Positions 52,391 through 61,216 of a stretch of DNA of 64,000 nt are shown one piece after another. The DNA is from Nonomuraea basaltis (GTDB lineage Bacteria; Actinomycetota; Actinomycetes; Streptosporangiales; Streptosporangiaceae). The stretch lies in assembly GCF_005893125.1 (NCBI RefSeq), contig NZ_VCJS01000035.1, positions 19,333 through 83,332 on the forward strand, written 5' to 3'. Numbering within the stretch: position 1 is the stretch's first letter; every line of letters starts with the position of its first letter. The position numbers were made by a program, and so were the translations under genes. The notes below the pieces were generated by a model, which saw only the letters and a list, made by a program, of their open reading frames with translations, did not search any database and was not told the origin of the DNA.

Positions 52391-52531
52391 TGGAGCGGCA
52401 GTCCGGGGTCGCGCGGCAGATCGGCCAGTCCACCCTTGATCCGGCCCCACTCCTCCACGCCCCCAGGCGTCACGCTCTGGCCGTGCGGCCCCGTGGCGAC
52501 TACCCCCTTCCGCGCCTCATAGGCTCAGCTG

Positions 52532-53167
52532 GTGCTGACCTTCGCCTTCGACGTCGGAGAGACCATCGTCCGCGACGACCGCTACTGGGCGTCGTGGGCC
52601 GACTGGCTCGGCGTCCCTCGCCACACCCTCTCCGCTCTCGTGGGTGCCGTTGTCGCGCAGGGCCGGGACAACGCCGACGCTCTCCGCCTGCTCCGCCCCG
52701 GCATCGACATAGCCGCCGAGTACGCAGCGCGCGAGGCCGCAGGCCACGGCGAGCACATCGATGAGGCAGATCTCTATCCCGACGTCCGGCCAGCGCTGAC
52801 CGCGCTGCGCGCAGCCGGGCATCGCCTGCTGATCGCCGGGAATCAGACGGCTCGCGCCGCCGAGCTGCTGCGCGCGCTTGACCTCCCGGTCGATGCGATC
52901 GCTACATCCGGCGAGTGGGGTGTCGCCAAGCCATCGCCTGAGTTCTTTGCTCGGCTGATCGAGTTCGCCGGAGCCGACCCCGATCGGATCGTCTACGTCG
53001 GCGACCATCCGGCCAATGACATCACACCTGCCAAGGCCGCCGGCCTCCGGGCCGCGCACATTCGGCGTGGGCCATGGGGACATCTCTGGGCCGACGAGCC
53101 GGTAGCAGCGGCGGCCGACTGGCGCATCACCACGCTGACCGACCTGACGGACATCGCCGCCAAGTAA
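52532..53167 (+). CDS. HAD-superfamily hydrolase
   Basis: 211 aa, GTG start. Motif I 'FAFDVGETIV' (Asp nucleophile DxGET), motif II 'LLIAGNQTA', motif III Lys in 'SGEWGVAKPSPEFF' and motif IV 'IVYVGDHPANDITPA' are all present. A helical cap lies between I and II. Predicted Mg-dependent phosphatase or dehalogenase-like enzyme; substrate unknown. It stands alone downstream of the CRISPR array and upstream of the XRE regulator. Confidence 0.85.
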   Translation: MLTFAFDVGETIVRDDRYWASWADWLGVPRHTLSALVGAVVAQGRDNADALRLLRPGIDIAAEYAAREAAGHGEHIDEADLYPDVRPALTALRAAGHRLLIAGNQTARAAELLRALDLPVDAIATSGEWGVAKPSPEFFARLIEFAGADPDRIVYVGDHPANDITPAKAAGLRAAHIRRGPWGHLWADEPVAAAADWRITTLTDLTDIAAK

Positions 53168-53251
53168 CTTGGATAGGCCCCGCCCAACATCTGGGCAGAG
53201 CTGTCATCGGGTCGCTACAGTCCGAGATGAACGCCTCGCACTGGAGCCCCC

Positions 53252-54433
53252 ATGCCTTCAGCCCCCCGCGGCGGGATAGGCCGACGCATCGCCTACCACC
53301 GAAGCGTCGCCCGTCTGACTCAACAGCAACTGGCCGACGCCGCAAACATCCATGTGGGCACCCTGCGAAAGATCGAACGTGGGGCACGCGGCGCGGGCGA
53401 CGGCATCATCGAAGCGATCGCAGCCGCCCTCGGCATCGACCCGTCCCTGTTGCTGGCCGACCGGACGCAGGCCAGCTCCAGCATTCGGGCGGCAATCCCG
53501 TCCCTGTCGACCGCGATCGCGGCCTACGACTTGCCCAGCGACGGCCCCGTCCGGACCCTGCCTCAGCTGCGCGCGGCCGTCGGCGAGGCCGTGACATGGA
53601 GGCTCGCCGCCCAGTACGTGCAGATCACCCGCCACCTCCCGGACCTGCTCGTTGAGCTCTTCCGCGCCCTCCAGGTCGTGCCGACCGAGCAGCGGCCCGA
53701 CATCGCCCGCCTGGCCATCTCCGCATGCCGTTCAGCTGACGCCGTCGCGTACAAGTTCGGCGCCTACGACCTGTCGGCCAGGCTCATCGACCTGATGCGC
53801 TGGGCGGCGCCGCAGGCGGACGATCTCGTCCTGGACTCCACCATCGCCTACGTCCGCACGGAGACGTTCTTCGCCGCAGACGCCCACGAGCACGGCCTGC
53901 GCGCGCTGGAGATTGCCGTCGACGCCGCCGCGCCACCCGACGATCTGGCCAGCATCGCCGCCCGCGGCGCGCTCCATATGCGTGCGGCGGTCATCGCAGG
54001 TCGTGCCGGCGACGTGGACGCGGCCGACACCAACCTCGCCGAAGCTCGCAGTCTGGGCGACCGGATACCTGAGGCGATCTACTCGGGTACAGCGTTCGGG
54101 CCGTCCTCCGTGCGCATCCACGAGGTGTCCGTTGCCGTGAGCCTCGGCGGCGAGCACGTCCACCGCGCCTTGGAAGCCGCCCGCCAATGGGCGCCGCCGG
54201 TCGAGCTCCCCGCCGAGCGCAGGTCCGGCTTCTACATCGAGCTCGCTCGCGCCCAGCTGTGGTCGGGACTGCCCGATGACGCGTTCGAGTCGCTGAAGGT
54301 CGCAAGGAAGATCGCGCCGCAACACACCCGTGATCATCGGTGGGTGCGCGAGGACGCCGCCACGCTGCGCAGACTGAAGCGCGCCGACGCTGAGAGCCTC
54401 ACCAGCTTCGCCGAGTGGTGCCACGCCACCTGA
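53252..54433 (+). CDS. XRE-family regulator with TPR-like C-terminus
   Basis: 393 aa. HTH_XRE at residues 10-65 ('YHRSVARLTQQQLADAANIH', 'GTLRKIERGARG'). The remainder is an alpha-helical TPR-like ligand-sensing region ending 'SLTSFAEWCHAT'. This is a large actinomycete family often placed next to small DUF397-like or biosynthetic genes. Gene order suggests it could regulate the small Cys protein and methyltransferase that follow, but no operator was identified. Confidence 0.85.
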   Translation: MPSAPRGGIGRRIAYHRSVARLTQQQLADAANIHVGTLRKIERGARGAGDGIIEAIAAALGIDPSLLLADRTQASSSIRAAIPSLSTAIAAYDLPSDGPVRTLPQLRAAVGEAVTWRLAAQYVQITRHLPDLLVELFRALQVVPTEQRPDIARLAISACRSADAVAYKFGAYDLSARLIDLMRWAAPQADDLVLDSTIAYVRTETFFAADAHEHGLRALEIAVDAAAPPDDLASIAARGALHMRAAVIAGRAGDVDAADTNLAEARSLGDRIPEAIYSGTAFGPSSVRIHEVSVAVSLGGEHVHRALEAARQWAPPVELPAERRSGFYIELARAQLWSGLPDDAFESLKVARKIAPQHTRDHRWVREDAATLRRLKRADAESLTSFAEWCHAT

Positions 54434-54525
54434 TGTAGGTGGTAACCCTCGCTGGGTCACTTGTGGACCTGCCCGAGTAACAGCATCTGACTGTCAAGAC
54501 GACGGTCATCGATGGGTCCGACTCC

Positions 54526-54825
54526 ATGAGCGAGCCAGCAGCGCACACAGCGGCTGCGCCGATCCCTGTGCGCGACGCGATCAGCATCGCGCGCCTGCAC
54601 GGCCTGGCCTGCATCGACTGCGGCGCGGTCAACAAACGGCTGCGGCCCGTGGGGGACGTGTTGCATCGAGGGCGCCTCTGGCCAGCCGTTGCCTGCAACA
54701 CCCACGTCCACGGATATATGCCACCCCAGGGCCAGACGACGTCACCGCCAGCCCAAGGACTTGATCAGGAAATGAGGCTCCTGACCCATGACAACCATAT
54801 CGCCGAACGCAGTGTCGCCCTATGA
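54526..54825 (+). CDS. small protein with a Cys/His zinc-binding pattern
   Basis: 99 aa. Cys29 and Cys32 ('LACIDCGAVNKRL') plus Cys57, His60 and His62 ('VACNTHVHGY') form a possible Zn ribbon. The C-terminal 35 residues look disordered. The stop overlaps the methyltransferase start (ATGA), so they are co-translated. Family not recognised. Confidence 0.55.
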   Translation: MSEPAAHTAAAPIPVRDAISIARLHGLACIDCGAVNKRLRPVGDVLHRGRLWPAVACNTHVHGYMPPQGQTTSPPAQGLDQEMRLLTHDNHIAERSVAL

Positions 54826-55712
54826 CTCCCGATGATCCGGAAGGTGCCACCACTCCCGATGCAGCCGCCGAGGCGCCAGTGCCGTTCACCGCCGTCAGGC
54901 CGTCGATCCCCCGCGTGTATGGCCGATGGCAGGGAGGCCGAGACCCTCATGGGCAGTGGCGGGGCGGGAAGGACACTTTTGCCCCTGATCGGGCTATCGC
55001 GGACCTCGTCGTCGAGAAGGTCCCGGGGTTCGAGGACGTGATCTGGCAGAACTGGGCGTTTCTCAAGCGCGCGGTGGGACACCTCGCCAAGGAGGCCGGC
55101 GTCCAGCAGTTCATTGACATCGGCCCTGGTCTGCCTGTCGATGGGGAACCCCTCCTGCCCGACATCGCCCGCAAGTACCAGCCTGAAGCCTCCTGGCTAG
55201 CGGTAGACAACGACCAACAGGTGCTCGTGCGATGGCGGCAAGAGCTCGACCGGGGCGATGACCGCTTGCAAGTGATGTTCGGCGACCTGCGTGATCCCGC
55301 CCGCATCCTGGCGAACAGTCAGCGGTTCCTCAACCTGTCGCGGCCCACGGCAGTTCTCATGGGTGCGGTAGTGCATTTCGTGCTGGATGAGGACGGGCCC
55401 GCCGACATCATGCGGACCTTCCGGGACACTCTTGCCCCGGGAAGCCGTCTGGTGCTCACCCACGCGACGGCTGACGGAGCGAAGGACGACGCCAAAGCCG
55501 GCGTGAAGGAGGCAGCGGAGGAGTACACCGACGCGGTCGCGCGCATCACTCTGCGGTCGTATGACCAGGTCGCCGCGCTGCTCGACGGGTGGACCCTGCG
55601 GGAGCCCGGCTTGGCCAAGACCGTGGACCTGCTCGTCCCGGAGGACGGCCTGATCTATGCCGCGGATGCGCCGCACGCGTGGGCTGCCGTGGCAGTGGTG
55701 TCCCGAGAGTGA
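54822..55712 (+). CDS. SAM-dependent methyltransferase, DUF574 type
   Basis: 296 aa. Features of the actinomycete DUF574 (Methyltransf_19) family are seen: N-terminal 'PSIPRVYGRWQGG' and 'DKxx-like GGKDTFAPDRAIADLV', SAM motif 'QQFIDIGPGLPVDGE' (about 95-108), 'WLAVDNDQQVLVR', and 'AVLMGAVVHFVLDEDG'. The fold is Rossmann class I; the substrate is unknown for most members. Coupled to the upstream small Cys protein. Confidence 0.85.
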   Translation: MTPDDPEGATTPDAAAEAPVPFTAVRPSIPRVYGRWQGGRDPHGQWRGGKDTFAPDRAIADLVVEKVPGFEDVIWQNWAFLKRAVGHLAKEAGVQQFIDIGPGLPVDGEPLLPDIARKYQPEASWLAVDNDQQVLVRWRQELDRGDDRLQVMFGDLRDPARILANSQRFLNLSRPTAVLMGAVVHFVLDEDGPADIMRTFRDTLAPGSRLVLTHATADGAKDDAKAGVKEAAEEYTDAVARITLRSYDQVAALLDGWTLREPGLAKTVDLLVPEDGLIYAADAPHAWAAVAVVSRE

Positions 55713-55836
55713 GCTCCGTACGGCCGGTGGGCGCTGATGTCAGCTACCGGCGGCCGAACGGTTCGTGAGTTCAACGGCCCTGACGGGGGCCCATCTGTTC
55801 CTATCCATCCCTCTCCCTCACAGGATTCGCCATTCC

Positions 55837-56892
55837 ATGAGACGACTACGGATAGTCATATTGGCGCTACTCTTCGCGGTGCTGTGCGGGTGTGGAAGTC
55901 CCGCCACCAATGCGGGCACCGCCAAGGGCCTTGGCCCCACCAAGGCCCTCACGACCGTCACGGTCGGGATCATGCCGATCCCGGACTGCGCCACCATCCT
56001 CCTCGCCCAGGCACGGCACTACTTCGAAGCCGAGGGGCTCAAGGTCGAGACGGTCACCGTCCAGGGCGGCGGCACCGCGCTGCCGCAGTTGGAGAACGGC
56101 AGCCTCCAATTCTCGATCATGAACTACCCGGCTGCCGTGATGTACGAGCAGGCCAAGCCCGAAAAGATGAAGATCGTGGCCCCCGCCTACCAGGCCAAGC
56201 CCGGCACGTTCGCGCTCATGGTGCCCAAGAACAGCCCCATCCGGAGCTTGACGGACCTGCGCGGTCGCCACTTCGGAGTGGCGACCTTCAAATCGATCAG
56301 CACCGTCACCACAAAGGCCGCCCTGAAGCTCGCGGGATTGACCGAGCGCGACGTCACGATGTCCGAGACGCCGCTGCCGGACATGATCGTCGCGCTGGAG
56401 AACGGGCACCGCGACGTGGCGTGGATGACCGAGCCCTACATCACTCTCTACGGCCAGAAGGCCGGCGGACGGGTGCTGTATGACGTGATGCAGGGCCAGA
56501 CCGAGGGTCTGCCCATAGCGGGCTGGGCCACCCCCACCGACTACGCCAAGAACAACCCGGAGCAGGTCGCCGGCTTCCCACGCGCCGTGATGAAAGCACA
56601 GTTTGACGTCGCCATGAACGAGCAGTTGGTCAGAAGCACCCTGCCCGACTACACGAAGATCGACGCGGAGACAGCCGCCACCATCACGCTGGGCGATTTC
56701 CCCACCAACCTGCACCCCAACCGTATCCAACAGGTAGCCGACCTCATGCTGGAGTACGGGGAGATCGGCGCCCCCATCGACGTCCGCGCGTTCCTGCTGC
56801 CACTGCCGGCGCTGACCCACACACCGGCGCCGCCCCCGCCGCCATCGCCGCCGTCCCTGCCCTCCTCCCCTGAGGCGGTGTCGGCCTCATGA
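55837..56892 (+). CDS. ABC transporter substrate-binding lipoprotein, NMT1/SsuA-like
   Basis: About 351 aa from ATG 55837 (frame open to 55765). Lipoprotein signal with 'LLFAVLCGCGS'; the Cys near residue 18 would be lipidated. The body is an NMT1/ThiY/SsuA-like periplasmic-binding fold: 'VTVGIMPIPDCATILLAQAR', 'GGGTALPQLENGSLQFSI', 'DLRGRHFGVATFKSIS'. Ligands of this class are small organic ions (sulfonates, pyrimidine precursors). No permease or ATPase gene is adjacent, which is odd. The C-terminus is Pro-rich and overlaps the O-methyltransferase start. Confidence 0.85.
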   Translation: MRRLRIVILALLFAVLCGCGSPATNAGTAKGLGPTKALTTVTVGIMPIPDCATILLAQARHYFEAEGLKVETVTVQGGGTALPQLENGSLQFSIMNYPAAVMYEQAKPEKMKIVAPAYQAKPGTFALMVPKNSPIRSLTDLRGRHFGVATFKSISTVTTKAALKLAGLTERDVTMSETPLPDMIVALENGHRDVAWMTEPYITLYGQKAGGRVLYDVMQGQTEGLPIAGWATPTDYAKNNPEQVAGFPRAVMKAQFDVAMNEQLVRSTLPDYTKIDAETAATITLGDFPTNLHPNRIQQVADLMLEYGEIGAPIDVRAFLLPLPALTHTPAPPPPPSPPSLPSSPEAVSAS

Positions 56893-58058
56893 CCACACAC
56901 CACCCGATCGGCCAGGCGCCCACCGATCCGGGCACAAGCGCTGATCAGAAACCTGACCCGCCGAGGCTGCCGCACCGCGACCGCTCCCGCGCCTACTTCG
57001 CTCGCACCGCCGCGGATCTCGACATCGACCCCTTCGACCTCGTCCAGCTCTTGATCGACAGCGTGCCGGATGTCGCCGCCCTGCACGCCGCGGTCCACCT
57101 GGAGGTCTTCGAGCAGCTCGCGGACCAGGAGATGACCAGCGACGAGTTGGCGCAAGCGTGTGAGGCCCACCCCGGCGCGATGCGGCGGCTGCTGCGCTGG
57201 CTGCACGCCAGCGAGTTCATCGCCTGCAGCAGAGGCCGCTACCAGCTCACCGACCTGGGGCGCGTCCTCACCCGAGACGCCGAGCGGTCGCAGCGGCACG
57301 CGGTGCTGGTCACCGGCTCCTCCTACTGGTGGGAGATGGCCGGCAACCTGGCCGAGACCGTCCGGCGCGGCCACCCGGCACCCGCCAACGGCCTGGCCCC
57401 GTACAGGTACCTGGCCCAGCGTCCGGCGCTGGGCGAGGAGTTCGACCGGTTCATGCTCGCGCGCAGCGCCGCGGTCGGCCGGGACCTGGCCGCCCTCGAC
57501 GACTGGGCGCACGTGCGCACCGTCGCCGACCTCGGCGGCGGGATGGGCGGCGTGCTGGACGCCCTCCTGGACGCCTTCCCGCATCTGGACGGCATCCTCG
57601 CCGACCGCACCGACGTCCTCGACCGCGCCCAGGAGTATCTGACCGAAGGGGGCCTGGCCGGCCGCGTGAAACTGGCCCCGGGGGATCTATTCGAGGCCGT
57701 GCCGCAGGGCGCCCAGCGCTACCTGCTGTCTTCGGTGCTGCACAACCACGGCGACGACGACTGCATCGACCTGCTGGCCCGGGTGCGCGACGCCATGGAG
57801 GACGCCGGCGGCGCGGAGCTGCTGATCGTCGAAGGCATGCTGCCGCGCGTGGCCGGCGTGCCCAGCCGCTGGTATGCCACCGACATCCGGATGATGACCC
57901 TCTTCCGGGGCGGCCAGGTGCGCACCGAAGACGACTACCACCGCCTGACCCGCCAGGCCGGGCTCCGCATCCGCCGGAGCCTGGCGCTGCCGAGCGGTCA
58001 GACCCTGCTCATCGTCCAGCTCGACCCGCCCCCGCCACCTGAGGAGGAGGTCCGGTGA
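56889..58058 (+). CDS. class I O-methyltransferase, plant/actinomycete CrtF-like family
   Basis: 389 aa, ATGA overlap with the lipoprotein gene. An N-terminal dimerisation winged helix (about 45-130: 'ALHAAVHLEVFEQLAD', 'RRLLRWLHASEFI') precedes SAM motif 'TVADLGGGMGGVLDAL' (about 211-226) and the catalytic His in 'SVLHNHGDDDC' (about 285). Such enzymes methylate hydroxyls of small-molecule natural products. The C-terminus overlaps the next gene (GTGA). Confidence 0.88.
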   Translation: MTTHHPIGQAPTDPGTSADQKPDPPRLPHRDRSRAYFARTAADLDIDPFDLVQLLIDSVPDVAALHAAVHLEVFEQLADQEMTSDELAQACEAHPGAMRRLLRWLHASEFIACSRGRYQLTDLGRVLTRDAERSQRHAVLVTGSSYWWEMAGNLAETVRRGHPAPANGLAPYRYLAQRPALGEEFDRFMLARSAAVGRDLAALDDWAHVRTVADLGGGMGGVLDALLDAFPHLDGILADRTDVLDRAQEYLTEGGLAGRVKLAPGDLFEAVPQGAQRYLLSSVLHNHGDDDCIDLLARVRDAMEDAGGAELLIVEGMLPRVAGVPSRWYATDIRMMTLFRGGQVRTEDDYHRLTRQAGLRIRRSLALPSGQTLLIVQLDPPPPPEEEVR

Positions 58059-58993
58059 CCGACCGCGCGAAGTTCGACGATCTCCCGACGATCGTCATCA
58101 ACGCTATCGAGGACAAGATCGGGCCCATTCGCACCGTCGAAGCCGTGCCCGGCGACCGGCCAGGATTCGCCGCCCGCATCTACGCGGGCGAGGATGACGT
58201 GTTCCTCAAAGCGGTCCCCGCGCTGAGCCCGGCCGCGGAGGTCTACCGGCGCGAGGAGTGGACCGCCAGCCACCTGCACCCGCCTATTCCCCCCGAGGGC
58301 CCGCTGCGCCCGCCCGCTCCCGCCCCGCGCCTGCTGTGGAGCACCGTCGCCGGCGGCTGGCTGATCCTCGCGTTCGAGCTCATCAACGACCACGCTAGGC
58401 ACGCCGACCTGCGGCCCGGCTCGCCAGACCTGCCCGCCGTACTGGACGTCGTGGAGCGCCTCTACACGGCGCTCACCCCGTCCCCCCTGCCAGATCAGGA
58501 GCCGGCGGTCGAGTATGTCAGCCGCGTGATGGCCAGCCACTGGCACCTGGTCACTGACGCGCAACGCGCCCTCTTCACGAGCGCGGTGGGTGCGTGCAAG
58601 GACCAGTACCTGGACGGGGACACGCTGCTGCCCGGCACCCTCGGCGCCTCGAACATGCTCATCAAGGACGGCCAGGCCCACGTCGTGGACTGGTCCGAAG
58701 CGCTCTGCGGCCCCGCCTGGATCAACGCCGCGATGCTCGGCCCCTGCCTCATCGCGGCGGGGCACAGCCCGGAGCAAGCCGAAGCTGTGCTGTCCGCTGC
58801 GACGGCGTGGATGGACGCGCCCGCGGACGGCGTCGCCGGGCTGGCAGCGGTGCGGGTCCTGCCTCTCCTGCACCAGATTCACGCCGGGCCCGTGGAGCGT
58901 CGCAAGGCCGCGGCACGCAAGGCCGATGCGCACTGGCAGTGGGCGGCTCACATGCTGGGCATGTCGTTACCGGCCGGGTGCGAGGGACGCTGA
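58055..58993 (+). CDS. aminoglycoside-phosphotransferase-fold protein lacking the catalytic Asp (pseudokinase)
   Basis: 312 aa, GTG start overlapping the O-methyltransferase. Kinase-like N-lobe Lys in 'DVFLKAVPALSPAAEVYRRE' (Lys52, Glu66-67). The catalytic loop, HGDxxxxN in the family, reads PGTLGASN (193-200): His and Asp are replaced by Pro and Thr while Asn is kept. The metal-binding Asp remains in 'AHVVDWSEA' (Asp212). It could bind ATP or substrate without transferring phosphate. Tight coupling to a methyltransferase suggests a shared pathway. Confidence 0.75.
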   Translation: MTDRAKFDDLPTIVINAIEDKIGPIRTVEAVPGDRPGFAARIYAGEDDVFLKAVPALSPAAEVYRREEWTASHLHPPIPPEGPLRPPAPAPRLLWSTVAGGWLILAFELINDHARHADLRPGSPDLPAVLDVVERLYTALTPSPLPDQEPAVEYVSRVMASHWHLVTDAQRALFTSAVGACKDQYLDGDTLLPGTLGASNMLIKDGQAHVVDWSEALCGPAWINAAMLGPCLIAAGHSPEQAEAVLSAATAWMDAPADGVAGLAAVRVLPLLHQIHAGPVERRKAAARKADAHWQWAAHMLGMSLPAGCEGR

Positions 58994-59186
58994 CCCATGA
59001 TCGTGGCGTGCCCGGAGATTCAGACGCAGCGCAACCCCGCACCGCGCTGCGCCGCCACGCCACACGCGGTGCGGCCCGGTCGAACCATCCCCGCCGCACC
59101 CCAACCGGCGCAGGCCGGGCAGCCCAGCCTCGACGCCGGGCCTGCGCCAACCCCATCACCCACGACCCACGCCAGGGAGGAACCCT

Positions 59187-59516
59187 ATGCTCGCCAACCA
59201 GGCGTACGCCCTCGGCCAGGCAGCCGATCGCCGGGCGCGCCGGGTCGTAGCTCACGCGGTGGCGTCGCTGGACCCGACCGCCCGTCAGCTCTCCACGCTG
59301 CGCAACACCTACCCCGCCTGGAACATCGGGCTAGAGCGGGACGCGTCCGGCCAAGTCTGGTGGACGGCCAGGCTGGTGCGTGAGTGCACTGCCGCCATGG
59401 CCGCGGCCGGGATCAAACAGTCCATCCGGCAGCCGGACGCGATCGCGCTAGCGTCCACGCTGGCCTGGCAGACCGTCCTGCTGCACAATGCCCGGTCCCG
59501 CGCGGGGAGCGGGTGA
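59187..59516 (+). CDS. small paralogous protein 1
   Basis: 109 aa, ATG with SD GGGAGGA. Middle section 'LRNTYPAWNIGLERDASGQV' then 'WWTARLVRECTAAM', ending 'AIALASTLAWQTVLLHNARS'. It aligns along its length with the protein at 60683 ('LRRTYPGWDIVRGKDESGEE'). Unknown function; stop overlaps the RNase H-like gene start. Confidence 0.7.
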   Translation: MLANQAYALGQAADRRARRVVAHAVASLDPTARQLSTLRNTYPAWNIGLERDASGQVWWTARLVRECTAAMAAAGIKQSIRQPDAIALASTLAWQTVLLHNARSRAGSG

Positions 59517-60190
59517 TGGAGTTCGCGATCCCCGTGCACGAGCACGGCCCGTTCGAGCTGCCGACTCGGCTGGATGGCATGAGCGCCCCGACGACCACGA
59601 TCGGCTGCGACGCGTCCGTCGCGACGCTGACCGACAGCGGATCGCACGGCGGCGCCCATGGGGGCCGCGCTGTCTGGGCCACGGTGAGCGGCGACGGACG
59701 CGCGCAGTACGGCTGGTACGAGGCCGACGCCACCATCACGGACCTCGCCGAGCTGAACGCCATCCGGCACGCGCTGGCTCGCTACCCGTCCGGCCCAGAC
59801 GCGACAACAAAAGTTCAGGTGATCACGGACAGCCGAATCTCCGGCAGTCTGGCCGTGCGCCTGGCCACAGGGCGGCCGATCGGACGACTAGGGCGAGCCA
59901 CCCTTCACCCCCAACTGCTGGAGGCAGCCCGCACCGAGTGCCAGGCCAGACCCTTCCGTGTGACCACACACGCCGGGGACGACGGCCGGCACCTGTCCGG
60001 GCATCGCCTAGCCACTGCAGCGCACCACCTGGCCTGGGCTGTGCGGCGTCTGCTCGACGACCAGATCCCTTTCGACGACGCCGCGCTCGAATTCCTCACC
60101 TCGCTCGCCGCAAGGTCGGGACGCAACAAGCACAAGCCGCGCTTGCTCTACCTGGAGTGGTACCGCAACCGCAGCAGGGAGGATCCGTGA
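59516..60190 (+). CDS. RNase H-like fold protein
   Basis: 224 aa from ATG 59516 (GGGGAG upstream). 'TIGCDASVATLTD' supplies the first Asp, 'DLAELNAIRHAL' the Glu, and 'VQVITDSRISGSLAV' the second Asp of an RNase HI-like catalytic set; a later 'SGHRLATAAHHLAW' region matches the helical end. Probably cleaves RNA in hybrids, or is a related ribonuclease. Located between two paralogous small genes. Confidence 0.7.
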   Translation: MEFAIPVHEHGPFELPTRLDGMSAPTTTIGCDASVATLTDSGSHGGAHGGRAVWATVSGDGRAQYGWYEADATITDLAELNAIRHALARYPSGPDATTKVQVITDSRISGSLAVRLATGRPIGRLGRATLHPQLLEAARTECQARPFRVTTHAGDDGRHLSGHRLATAAHHLAWAVRRLLDDQIPFDDAALEFLTSLAARSGRNKHKPRLLYLEWYRNRSREDP

Positions 60191-60452
60191 AACCTTCCTG
60201 CCCCGGCGAGCCGCTCCCCACGCTCTGGCGCGACCCCATGGGCGACATGCCTTCCTCACGGGCCTCGCGCCGCGGCGCGGGCAGACCGGTCAACGATCAC
60301 ACTCAGGCTGCCCGCGCCGCCCATCCCCCGCCGTCCACGTCAGAGATGGCCGCTGCCTGGATGGCGAGTTCCAGTTCTCCCGGCCGTCGTCGCTTCCCTG
60401 CGGCGACCCTGGTCCGTTCGCTGCCCCACCCATGGCGGCCGGGAGTCTGCCG

Positions 60453-60631
60453 GGGAAGGCGGGCCGGGGGCACAGCCGATCCGCCTTCCCACGGGAGCGT
60501 GCCCCGTGCCTTCCTCTGCTGCGGGCAGCTCACCCCCGTCCCTGTGCCCGCAGCACCTCCCGCCCCGGGCAGCCCGGCCGGGGGCGACGAAGGCCGTGGG
60601 ACGGCGTCCTCCACGCCGCCGTCCCACGGCC
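60453..60631 (+). ncRNA. structured intergenic RNA candidate with pseudoknot and hairpins
   Basis: Within the 490-bp gap (60191-60682) four consecutive perfect stems occur. GGGAAGGCGG (60453-60462) pairs with 60481-60490, and its loop GGGGCAC (60467-60473) pairs with GTGCCCC (60499-60505), giving an H-type pseudoknot. TGCTGCGGGCA (60517-60527) pairs with 60545-60555. CGCCCC (60561-60566) pairs with 60581-60586. GGCCGTGGGACGGCG (60592-60606) pairs with 60617-60631, terminator-like. No convincing ORF covers the region. Either a cis-regulatory RNA ending in a terminator before the gene at 60683, or a small RNA. Confidence 0.5.
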
Positions 60632-60682
60632 GCCCCCGCCAACCAGCAGACAATGACCACGACCACGACATGGTGATCACCT

Positions 60683-61006
60683 ATGATTCCGCCCCCGGCG
60701 ATGTACCTCGGCCAAACGCCGACCACGCCTGTCCCGAACCCGACCGCTGTCGCTCACCGGCTGCTCTACGTGCTGCGGCGCACCTACCCAGGGTGGGACA
60801 TCGTCCGCGGCAAGGATGAGTCCGGTGAGGAGTGCTGGCAGGCGCGCCTGCGCGCCGACATCACCCCGGCCTTGCGTGATGCCAGCGTCGTCGAGGTCTT
60901 GCAGAAGTCGGATGGCATCACGCTCGCCTCGGCGCTGGCCCACCAGCAGGCGCTCGTTCACAACTTCCGCGCCACCCAAATGGATCCCCGCCCCCGCACA
61001 GCGTGA
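60683..61006 (+). CDS. small paralogous protein 2
   Basis: 107 aa (alternative ATG 60701). Same pattern as the protein at 59187: 'LRRTYPGWDIVRGKDESGEE', 'CWQARLRADITPALRD', 'GITLASALAHQQALVHNFRA'. Conserved aromatic and acidic positions suggest a folded domain of about 80 residues. Unknown function. Confidence 0.68.
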   Translation: MIPPPAMYLGQTPTTPVPNPTAVAHRLLYVLRRTYPGWDIVRGKDESGEECWQARLRADITPALRDASVVEVLQKSDGITLASALAHQQALVHNFRATQMDPRPRTA

Positions 61007-61016
61007 GGCGGCTCGA

Positions 61017-61196
61017 ATGGATCTCATCATCCTTGCCATGGGTGACCCGTGGAGCGCCGACCTGCCCCACGACGCGGCCCTCCGCCCTGGACTTGTCCGG
61101 GCCTTCACCCTCGCGCGCCGAGCCGCGCAACGACTGATCTTCAACCGAATGGGCCCCAGCGGAGGAGATTCCGCCGGCGAGCGGGGCACCATCTGA
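61017..61196 (+). CDS. 59-aa hypothetical protein
   Basis: ATG 61017, ten bases after the preceding stop, with GTGAGGCGG upstream. Sequence MDLIILAMGDPWSADLPHD followed by a basic helix. Convergent with the GntR gene; the stops are 20 bases apart. Small but in a plausible operon position. Confidence 0.45.
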   Translation: MDLIILAMGDPWSADLPHDAALRPGLVRAFTLARRAAQRLIFNRMGPSGGDSAGERGTI

Positions 61197-61216
61197 TGCT
61201 CTACTGGGCCAGCAGA

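Noticed and set aside
52400..52480. Possible eleventh CRISPR repeat
   Set aside because: The expected position shows no repeat; a CCGGCCCCAC stretch near 52440 is too divergent and out of register.
53074..53655. 193-codon frame overlapping the XRE regulator start
   Set aside because: Different frame from the HTH protein, Arg/Pro-rich shadow composition and no SD.
60187..60819. Plus-strand frame continuing after the RNase H-like gene
   Set aside because: Pro/Ser/Arg-rich with no domain, and the same DNA forms perfect RNA stems; read as non-coding.
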